From an uncultured Clostridia bacterium (lineage in GTDB: Bacteria; Bacillota; Clostridia; TANB77; CAG-508), in assembly GCA_948505485.1 (NCBI GenBank), contig CAOPQH010000061.1:1-5349 (forward strand): a stretch of 5,349 nt of DNA. The letters run 5' to 3'. The number at the start of each line of letters is the position of its first letter. Position 1 is the stretch's first letter. Below the pieces are notes generated by a model, which worked only from the letters and a program-made list of their open reading frames with translations, was not told the origin of the DNA and did not search any database. The position numbers were made by a program, and so were the translations under genes. Below are positions 1-5,217 of the stretch, piece by piece.

Positions 1-41
1 TAATCCGAAGGTCCAGGGTTCGACCCCCTGATGGCGCACCA
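1..41 (+). tRNA. tRNA 3' end, anticodon ending in U (Arg or Met likely), 5' part outside the window
   Basis: The first 41 bases fold as the 3' half of a tRNA. Reading back from the encoded CCA (39-41) gives discriminator A38, acceptor strand ATGGCGC (31-37), and a T-arm with perfect stem CAGGG/CCCTG around the loop TTCGACC. A 5-base variable loop AGGTC follows, then anticodon-stem strand TCCGA. Position 1 is tRNA base 36, the last anticodon base, and is U, followed by A37 and A38, so the codon begins with A. The implied 5' acceptor strand GCGCCAT with discriminator A fits tRNA-Arg (CCU or UCU). An elongator Met (CAU) is also possible. The identity cannot be settled without the missing 5' bases. 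It is transcribed towards the deaminase gene, which converges on it. Confidence 0.9.
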
Positions 42-71
42 CTTTGGATTAGTAATATAAGATGATAATAT

Positions 72-108
72 GAGAGAACTATATTTGTATAAAGTATAGT
101 TCTCTTTT
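72..108 (+). terminator. Rho-independent terminator after the tRNA, possibly bidirectional
   Basis: A perfect 11-bp inverted repeat, AGAGAACTATA (73-83) and TATAGTTCTCT (95-105), can extend inward by about three pairs. It is followed on the + strand by a short T run (105-108). It lies 31 bases after the tRNA CCA, so it most likely ends tRNA transcription. On the - strand it lies just after the deaminase stop codon, so it may also stop that transcript, but there it lacks a good U tract. Confidence 0.8.
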
Positions 109-121
109 ACATATATATTTA

Positions 122-2617
122 TTATTGAAAAGATTTGATATCATCAATTATATTATCTTCTATATTTTCATTTAATTTAAATAATGTTACATATCCTCTT
201 AAAGTTTTTGCTTTATATCTTAAACTATCTTTTTCAGAATTAACATATATTTTAGATTTAGCTTTTCCGTTTTTTGCTTCTTGTATTAGATTTAATGCTG
301 GAGCATTTCCATCGAATATGATAACAATAGACGGTCTTCTTTCAAATATTTCGTAATTAAAACTTTTATATATACCAAATTCTTCACTCTCTGTTGAAAT
401 TCTCACACCGGAAATATTAGAAGTTAGAAGAGATTTAATATTTTCTTTTTTTAACATTTTAGGAACTATACAATAAATCTCAAAGTGTTTATTTAGTTTA
501 TTAGATAAGTCTAAAATGAGTTTTTCATATGCTTGCAATTTATGACCTATAACAAAAAATACTTTTTTATCATCCAATTTTTTTATTAAATTTTCTAATA
601 TTCTTTTGCCATTAATATCGATAATAGTTTCCTTATTTTGTGCATTAAAACTTCCACCAGCTATTATAATAGGTATTTTATCTTCTGGAAATTCTTTAAT
701 TATATTTTTTAACAATTCCTCTGAAAATAATTTATTATTTAATTTTAATTTTATTATTTTTCTTTTATTAGATTTTAAGTTTTTATTTTCAGCTTCTAAT
801 ATTGCATCTCTTATAGTTCTATTTCCTAAAAATTTATTAAATCTTATAGTATTCTTTTTAAAATAATCAGTACTATTTTTTATTATTTCATTTTCCACAT
901 CTCTCATTTTTTTAAAATCTTCAGAACTTAAATTTAATAAATTTTGTAAAGCTAATTGTTCATCTATTGTATCTGTACCATACATTCCACAACCATCTGT
1001 ACCTTGTATACATTTTATACCATTATCCAAGTATTTTTTTATTGGATGATTTTTGATGTCACTTAAATTATTTAATCTTACATTTGAAGTTAATTGAAAT
1101 TCCATGACAGCATTAGAATTTTTTATTACTTTAATTAAATGTTGGCCTTCTTTGCTATCAATATTAGGAGTATACACACCATGTCCAATTCTAATTTTAG
1201 GGATATTTTGACCAGGCTTTAAAGAAGATGTTACACATTGTATAGATTTTAAAATGTTGTCTCTCAAACTATCATTTTCTCCAGCATGAATTCTTATAGT
1301 AAATCCTTCATCTTCAGTAACTGCATATTGGACAATTTCTTTTATAACTGGTTGTAATTCTGAAATATCATTTATTTCTTCACCAATGAAGTCGCTTCCA
1401 ACAACATAAGGACTTTTTGCTACTGCTTTTAGGACATCTAAGTTTTCTCTTAAATAATTATCACTAGTTATTTGGTCTTTAATAATAGTTAAAGGGATTC
1501 TTCTTATTGCAACAAGAAATCTGATAAAAACTCCAGTCTCCTCTTCAATTTTAGGCATAACCTCATGTATATCTTCTAATAATTCAATAGCAGGTAATCC
1601 TTTTTTAGTTAATGTGGTATCTGCAATCTCTACATAATTAATTCCTTGTTTTTGATATTCTCTTGCAATCCATAATAATTTATCTTGTCTTAGATTATTA
1701 TTTTTATAAATACTAGTTTCTTTCTTATCTTCTAACATTTGCATTATGGCATTTTTAATATCCTTTTGGGGAATTCGATTAATTTTATTTTTAATTAGAC
1801 TAATCTTTTTTTCACTTTCAATACCTTTAGCAAAAATATATCTATATAGGTAAACTTTTTCTAAATTGGTAAAAACAGCTTGACCATCTTTTAAAATAGC
1901 TAAACTTACTCTGATTTTTTCAATATTTTCTTTTGCATTATCTAAATTATTTAAAATAAGGTCAGCAAAATTTATAAATGTATTATCATCAATTCTTCTA
2001 GTTAAATATTTGCCTTTTAATTTAGAATCCTTAAAATCTTTTTCAACTTTTTCTCTTTGAGAAATTAACATACTCTCCTGTTTTGGTGTTATTTTTAAAT
2101 TTAATTTTTTGATATAATATAATGGATATTTAAGTTGATGGCTTATTCCTAATGCAATAAGTATATCAGGAGATAAATTTGCATTCATATGTGTATGTAC
2201 ATCAGTTCTGAACTTTGTTTCTTTTAATAAATAAGATTTTATAATTGTTTTATCAGGACCAAATTTATAATCTTTCGTTTGGGACATTAATGTTTTCATT
2301 ATAGATGATATTGTAGCTTTTTGGTCTATTCTACCATCTTTATATATATTTGCAATTTTTATTCCACCTAATCTTAATATATATACTTCTTCATTATTTG
2401 AATTAATATATGCAGGAATTATTCCCTTAATAATTTTCATATTATTTTCATCTTGTATAGTATCTAAATTGCATATTTTAGCTAAATTAGTTATTAAATT
2501 TCCTGTATTATGATTTGGTGTTTCTAATATATAAGTTAATTCGTCACTTTTGTCTTCAAAAAGCTTTATAATTATGTCCTTTTCTTTATCTAAATATATT
2601 TCATTTATAAATTTCAT
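122..2617 (-). CDS. Adenosine-deaminase-superfamily metal-dependent hydrolase fused to a C-terminal Rossmann-like domain (831 aa)
   Basis: This is predicted to be a cytosolic zinc-dependent deaminase of a purine nucleoside or nucleotide. Seen in the sequence: the metal site HTH (H141, H143) after an unrecognised N-terminal region of about 135 residues; YVEI near 328-331; HAGE (H444, catalytic Glu447); IGHG (H479); TSN (510-512); HP (524-525); and TD (D541). These match the ordered motifs of adenosine deaminase. Three features are unusual. About 190 mostly charged, helix-like residues separate HTH from YVEI, far more than in a typical ADA. The TDD motif reads TDG, so the second Asp is Gly542. 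A tail from about 645 to 800 looks like an alpha/beta Rossmann fold (IPIIIAGGSF, VFFVIGH, IVIIFDGNAP), possibly SLOG/LOG-like. Ordinary ADA is about 340 aa. An earlier in-frame ATG exists at 2638, but AAGGAG lies between it and the ATG at 2617 with 7-base spacing, so I chose 2617. It has its own promoter and probably its own transcript. The superfamily call is firm. The substrate and the C-terminal domain role are inference. Confidence 0.88.
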   Translation of the reverse strand: MKFINEIYLDKEKDIIIKLFEDKSDELTYILETPNHNTGNLITNLAKICNLDTIQDENNMKIIKGIIPAYINSNNEEVYILRLGGIKIANIYKDGRIDQKATISSIMKTLMSQTKDYKFGPDKTIIKSYLLKETKFRTDVHTHMNANLSPDILIALGISHQLKYPLYYIKKLNLKITPKQESMLISQREKVEKDFKDSKLKGKYLTRRIDDNTFINFADLILNNLDNAKENIEKIRVSLAILKDGQAVFTNLEKVYLYRYIFAKGIESEKKISLIKNKINRIPQKDIKNAIMQMLEDKKETSIYKNNNLRQDKLLWIAREYQKQGINYVEIADTTLTKKGLPAIELLEDIHEVMPKIEEETGVFIRFLVAIRRIPLTIIKDQITSDNYLRENLDVLKAVAKSPYVVGSDFIGEEINDISELQPVIKEIVQYAVTEDEGFTIRIHAGENDSLRDNILKSIQCVTSSLKPGQNIPKIRIGHGVYTPNIDSKEGQHLIKVIKNSNAVMEFQLTSNVRLNNLSDIKNHPIKKYLDNGIKCIQGTDGCGMYGTDTIDEQLALQNLLNLSSEDFKKMRDVENEIIKNSTDYFKKNTIRFNKFLGNRTIRDAILEAENKNLKSNKRKIIKLKLNNKLFSEELLKNIIKEFPEDKIPIIIAGGSFNAQNKETIIDINGKRILENLIKKLDDKKVFFVIGHKLQAYEKLILDLSNKLNKHFEIYCIVPKMLKKENIKSLLTSNISGVRISTESEEFGIYKSFNYEIFERRPSIVIIFDGNAPALNLIQEAKNGKAKSKIYVNSEKDSLRYKAKTLRGYVTLFKLNENIEDNIIDDIKSFQ

Positions 2618-2624
2618 TAAATAT

Positions 2625-2630
2625 CTCCTT
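2625..2630 (-). promoter_or_regulatory. Shine-Dalgarno site that fixes the deaminase start
   Basis: AAGGAG on the - strand lies 7 bases before the ATG at 2617. The alternative upstream ATG (2638) would place this motif inside the coding region and has no comparable site in front of it. Confidence 0.85.
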
Positions 2631-2652
2631 AAAAACATCTTTTGATTATATT

Positions 2653-2681
2653 ATTATATCTTTTGTTTATAAAAAATTCAA
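2653..2681 (-). promoter_or_regulatory. Sigma-70-type promoter of the deaminase gene
   Basis: The -35 box TTGAAT (2681-2676) and consensus -10 box TATAAT (2658-2653) are separated by exactly 17 bases. Predicted transcription starts near 2646, giving a leader of about 30 bases before the ATG. The -35 box starts two bases after the T tract of the upstream htrA terminator, so the two units are packed end to end. I see no clear operator. The near-consensus boxes suggest constitutive expression. Confidence 0.8.
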
Positions 2682-2682
2682 T

Positions 2683-2714
2683 AAAAAAGAACGATTTTAT
2701 AATCATTCTTTTTT
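2683..2714 (-). terminator. Rho-independent terminator of the htrA transcript
   Basis: On the - strand, GAATGATT and AATCGTTC pair (one G-T wobble) around the loop ATAA. A run of As precedes the stem and six Ts follow it. On the + strand the same position is a C-A mismatch, which favours function on the - strand. It lies about 145 bases after the htrA stop codon. Confidence 0.8.
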
Positions 2715-2754
2715 CTATGAGTTACAATTCACGACTATACTCAAATTAACTAGA

Positions 2755-2799
2755 AATAATATATAGAAATTATTCATCTTCATAATTTTATATATTATT
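2755..2799. repeat. Long AT-only inverted repeat in the htrA 3' region
   Basis: The left arm 2755-2773 and right arm 2782-2799 are reverse complements over 18 bp, apart from one extra G (2766) in the left arm. The loop is 8 bases (TCATCTTC). The stem is almost wholly A/T. A T run follows on the + strand, but no gene on that strand needs a terminator here. It sits between the htrA stop and the htrA terminator, so it would be a hairpin in the 3' untranslated RNA. Confidence 0.55.
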
Positions 2800-2860
2800 T
2801 TTTATAAAATAAAATTCGTGTACGAATAATTAAACGTGGATTGAAATATAGGTTTAGAGG

Positions 2861-3973
2861 TTATTTACCTAAAATAATAGAAATGGTTTTTGTTATTTTC
2901 CCTCGCACAATATTTAAATTAACAGTATCACCAGGCTTTTTAGTATATATATATGAACGCAAATCATTCATAGTGTTTAATGAAACATTATCTATAGAAG
3001 TTATAATATCACCAATCTTTAAACCAGAATTATGAGCTGGTCCATTTCTTGTTATTTGGGTAATATATATTCCCGTGGAAAAAGAGTTACTAGAGGATAA
3101 ATATGGGATAACTTCTTTATCATAAGCATATATTCCAATTTTAGCTTCTTCAAAATTATCTGTAGATATAAAACTTTCAATAATAGTTTTTACAATATTG
3201 ATAGGAATAGCAAATCCTATGCCTTCTGCAGAAGTAATTTTGACAGTATTTATTCCAATAACATTTCCATTTGGTAGAATTAAAGGACCACCGCTATTGC
3301 CAGGGTTAATGGTAGCATCAGTTTGTATTAAATCTGTCATATATGAAGAATTATCATTTTCTTCAAGTTTTATAGTTCTATTTTTAGCACTAACAATTCC
3401 AGAAGTAACAGTTCTTCTAAATTCAAATCCTATAGGATTACCTATAGCATAAACAGTTTCACCTACACGAATGTTATCAGAGTCTCCAAGTTTTACATAA
3501 GGAAGATCTTTGGCATTTATTTTAGTTAGAGATAAATCTAAATCTGTGTCAGACCATACTACAGTTCCATTGTAGTACAAACCATTTTCTAAAGTAATAT
3601 AGCAAGTACTATATTTTTCACCGGTTACATGTGAATTGCTTAATATATATCCATTAGAAGAAACTAAAATACCTGTTCCTATACCTAAAGAACTTTCATC
3701 ATTTTTTAAAAATATAGAATTTCCTGTGTTTTTTAGCTTTGAAATACCAACAATACTTTTCGTTGTTGTTTCGATGACATCTGCAACTGATGTACTATTT
3801 TTTTCAGCTTTTTCCACTGTTTGTGAAATATCTGTGGATTGAACTCTTGAAATTTGGTAATTTGGAGTAACTTCAATATTTCTATACATTATTATTAAAT
3901 ATAAAATAAATGCTAATAAAATAGAAAGAATAGAAATTATAATAAGAATTTTTTTTACTTTATTTTTTTTCAA
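2861..3973 (-). CDS. htrA: HtrA/DegP-like membrane-anchored serine protease with one PDZ domain (370 aa)
   Basis: This is a surface quality-control protease that would cut misfolded or specific exported proteins outside the membrane. Domains in order: a short Lys-rich cytoplasmic tail, one membrane segment (about 7-29) acting as an uncleaved signal anchor, a polar linker to about 80, a trypsin-like S1C domain (about 85-270), and a C-terminal PDZ domain (about 277-369). The catalytic triad is visible: His115 in SNSHV, Asp146 in the DxxxDLSL segment, and Ser227 in GNSGGP. The PDZ domain shows the usual GLKIGDII turn. Its length is normal for Firmicute HtrA. An ATG lies at 3991, but GGAGG (3985-3981) is inside that extension and 7 bases before a TTG at 3973, so I chose TTG. 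The gene has its own promoter and terminator and appears monocistronic. Family and catalysis are firm. The substrates are unknown. Confidence 0.94.
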   Translation of the reverse strand: MKKNKVKKILIIISILSILLAFILYLIIMYRNIEVTPNYQISRVQSTDISQTVEKAEKNSTSVADVIETTTKSIVGISKLKNTGNSIFLKNDESSLGIGTGILVSSNGYILSNSHVTGEKYSTCYITLENGLYYNGTVVWSDTDLDLSLTKINAKDLPYVKLGDSDNIRVGETVYAIGNPIGFEFRRTVTSGIVSAKNRTIKLEENDNSSYMTDLIQTDATINPGNSGGPLILPNGNVIGINTVKITSAEGIGFAIPINIVKTIIESFISTDNFEEAKIGIYAYDKEVIPYLSSSNSFSTGIYITQITRNGPAHNSGLKIGDIITSIDNVSLNTMNDLRSYIYTKKPGDTVNLNIVRGKITKTISIILGK

Positions 3974-3980
3974 GAATATT

Positions 3981-3985
3981 CCTCC
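3981..3985 (-). promoter_or_regulatory. Shine-Dalgarno site pointing to a TTG start for htrA
   Basis: GGAGG on the - strand is followed after 7 bases by TTG at 3973 and a run of Lys codons. The upstream ATG (3991) has only a distant AGGAT, about 18 bases away. The site therefore supports the TTG start, which also gives a more typical short positive N-terminus before the membrane segment. Confidence 0.75.
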
Positions 3986-4002
3986 AATCATAATCTAAAA
4001 AT

Positions 4003-4032
4003 ATTCTATCCTAAAAATAAAAAATAATACAA
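4003..4032 (-). promoter_or_regulatory. Candidate htrA promoter (proximal)
   Basis: TTGTAT (4032-4027) and TAGAAT (4008-4003) are spaced by 18 bases. Its start point would be near 3996, giving a leader of about 23 bases that still includes GGAGG but only barely includes the upstream ATG. I see no CtsR or other repeat operator. Confidence 0.45.
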
Positions 4033-4053
4033 GATATGTACTTAAATAATCAA
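4024..4053 (-). promoter_or_regulatory. Candidate htrA promoter (distal)
   Basis: TTGATT (4053-4048) and TATTAT (4029-4024) are spaced by 18 bases. The -35 box overlaps the TGA stop of the small upstream ORF. A second candidate overlaps it, so only one of the two may be used. Confidence 0.5.
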
Positions 4054-4205
4054 AAATGTAGGGTATAGAAAAAATGCTTTAATTGTTCTATATATTTTTC
4101 AGACAACTCAATATTATTATCATCAAATATAACTCCATAATTATTTCGGAATAATTTTATTCTAAAATTATTCTGCTTAAGTATATCGACACAATTGATT
4201 TCCAT
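4050..4205 (-). CDS. Possible small ORF, 51 aa, of unknown function
   Basis: An open frame starts with ATG 7 bases after the acyltransferase stop codon and ends in TGA, encoding 51 residues rich in Asn, Ile, Phe and Lys with no membrane segment or recognisable motif. The C-terminal half (from about residue 32) could form one amphipathic helix. I see no Shine-Dalgarno site in front of the ATG, so translation would depend on coupling to the upstream gene. Its first residues (MEINCVDI) resemble those of the acyltransferase (MKINSIDI), with about 17 of 24 bases matching, which could mean a decayed duplicate or chance. A frame of this length without a stop is uncommon in DNA this AT-rich but can occur by chance. 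It could also be non-coding spacer. Confidence 0.4.
   Translation of the reverse strand: MEINCVDILKQNNFRIKLFRNNYGVIFDDNNIELSEKYIEQLKHFFYTLHF
4149..4173. repeat. Perfect 10-bp inverted repeat inside the small ORF
   Basis: GAATAATTTT (4149-4158) and AAAATTATTC (4164-4173) are exact reverse complements around the 5-base loop ATTCT. No U tract follows on either strand, so it is not a standard terminator. It could slow or weakly end the acyltransferase transcript. Confidence 0.5.
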
Positions 4206-4212
4206 TATATAA

Positions 4213-5064
4213 CTATAATTTATTTTTTAAACTTCCCAATCCTATTTTTAATTTTCTATTTTGAAGTAATTCCCTTTTTAATAGTTTTTGCAAATTAGTA
4301 CTTTCTTCAAGTTTATTATAATTATCACATTCTTGAATATTAAATACAAAATTTAATATGTCTTTAAGTGCATTTGGACCATCTTTTACTTCAAAAAGTC
4401 TATAAAATTTAGAAATATTAGAATTATAATCAATAATAGCATTTATTTGATTACTCAATATCCAAGAATCACAACGATATTCTGGATTTTTTAAATTAAA
4501 GTATTTCTCAATCTCGATTTTAGAATCTCTAATTGAATTTAATACTTTTTGTGTTTCTAATTTATCTCCAGAAGGTATATGTATTTTTATATAATTATTA
4601 CACTTTTCATATTGCAACCTTCCAACTTCAATCAATTTTGTATTGATAAAATATGTAGCCCAAAGCATTTGTGAAATTCTAATGCTTTCCAACTTCCTAA
4701 TATATATATCATTTGTTAAAGCTTCTCTCACTCTTTTTTTGTATAATTCTTTTTGTTTAGTATCATATTTTTTATTTATCATATTTTTATCATGTAATTC
4801 CCATCCTAATAATACTAAAACACTTGTTATAAAAGGATTGTATTGTTCTCCAAAAAGCTCTGCGATATCCTGCTTTTTCCAAAGAATATCTATTTTGTAT
4901 GATTTATCAGTATATAAAATATTATAGATTTTTTCTGCTTTAGTATTAAAGTTATTTATATAATTTATATCTTTGATACATTTATAACATTTATTTTTAT
5001 AATCGTTATCATTTATTTGATAAAACTTTAAAGCATTATCAATATCAATTGAATTTATTTTCAT
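4213..5064 (-). CDS. Acyltransferase-like protein of the NAT_N/GNAT_C type (283 aa)
   Basis: A cytosolic protein without a signal or membrane segment. The motif pattern in its C-terminal two thirds matches the GNAT-like acyltransferases often annotated only as acyltransferase domain-containing protein. These are GRLQYE (148-153), IHIPSG (161-166), CDSWILS (198-204), NSNI (214-217) and a Gly-containing end (GLGS, 275-278). The first 120 or so residues correspond to the helical N-terminal domain of that family and include LLGWELHDK (85-93). The length is about normal, so it looks intact. The substrate is unknown, and the reaction (acyl transfer from a CoA-type donor) is inferred from the family. 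The start is supported by AGAGG (5075-5071) 6 bases before the ATG. The gene lies directly 3' of the tRNA-Arg fragment on the same strand. No strong promoter is visible; a TATAAA-like box sits near 5081-5092, without a good -35. Confidence 0.72.
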   Translation of the reverse strand: MKINSIDIDNALKFYQINDNDYKNKCYKCIKDINYINNFNTKAEKIYNILYTDKSYKIDILWKKQDIAELFGEQYNPFITSVLVLLGWELHDKNMINKKYDTKQKELYKKRVREALTNDIYIRKLESIRISQMLWATYFINTKLIEVGRLQYEKCNNYIKIHIPSGDKLETQKVLNSIRDSKIEIEKYFNLKNPEYRCDSWILSNQINAIIDYNSNISKFYRLFEVKDGPNALKDILNFVFNIQECDNYNKLEESTNLQKLLKRELLQNRKLKIGLGSLKNKL

Positions 5065-5131
5065 AATGTTCCTCTACTATTTATTTTATATATATTCTTG
5101 TGTGAATTTTTTAAAAGGTAAATATAAATTT

Positions 5132-5168
5132 TTAAGGTAGGAATTGTTACTTGAGAACTACCATTTAA
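5132..5168. repeat. Imperfect dyad between the tRNA fragment and the acyltransferase gene
   Basis: TTAAGGTAG (5132-5140) pairs with CTACCATTTAA (5158-5168), with a 5-bp GGTAG/CTACC core and a small bulge around a 17-base loop. It lies just beyond the tRNA 3' end, where a tRNA terminator would be expected, but it lacks a clear U tract on the - strand. It could be a weak terminator or chance. Confidence 0.3.
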
Positions 5169-5172
5169 GCAA

Positions 5173-5217
5173 TGGTGTACCCGGAGGGATTCGAACCTCC
5201 GATCTGCAAGTTCGTAG
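5173..5217 (-). pseudogene. 3' fragment of tRNA-Arg(ACG), probable integration (att) site
   Basis: On the - strand, 45 bases match tRNA positions 32-76 with exact spacing. They comprise anticodon loop CTACGAA (5217-5211, anticodon ACG), stem strand CTTGC, variable loop AGATC, T loop TTCGAAT, acceptor strand CGGGTAC, discriminator A and CCA (5175-5173). Upstream of the loop the expected GCAAG stem strand, D-arm and 5' acceptor strand are missing; the DNA reads TTCAA and is then AT-rich. The T stem carries an A51-C63 mismatch and a G-U pair, so it may also be decaying or come from a variant tRNA. It cannot make a tRNA. The break at the anticodon loop matches a known tyrosine-recombinase crossover position. 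I infer an element boundary, with the intact tRNA further right. Confidence 0.85.

Noticed and set aside
122..2617. A complete RADAR (RdrA-RdrB) defence locus.
   Set aside because: The deaminase is large like RdrB, but its 5' neighbour is htrA behind a terminator and no STAND or AAA ATPase is present. Motif similarity alone does not make it RdrB.
2812..2825. ATTCG-TGTA-CGAAT dyad as a LexA or other operator.
   Set aside because: It lies 3' of htrA and far from any promoter, and it does not match the LexA box GAACN4GTTC. It is short enough to be chance.
2835..2847. CGTGGATTGAAAT resembles the 3' end of some type I-C CRISPR repeats.
   Set aside because: There is only one copy, no full-length palindromic repeat in front of it, no second copy at spacer distance and no cas gene in the window.
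2841..3842. Several + strand open frames of 60-85 codons opposite htrA.
   Set aside because: They lie antisense to a protease gene with clear catalytic motifs, lack ribosome binding sites and show no recognisable domains.
4643..4927. A 94-codon + strand frame opposite the acyltransferase gene.
   Set aside because: It lies antisense to a frame with conserved family motifs and has no supporting start signal. Its hydrophobic composition is what antisense of Lys/Asn-rich coding gives.
1..5217. The two tRNA ends as attL and attR of one element spanning the window.
   Set aside because: They are on opposite strands, belong to different tRNAs (U36 versus anticodon ACG) and share no direct repeat, so they cannot be the two ends of one integration.
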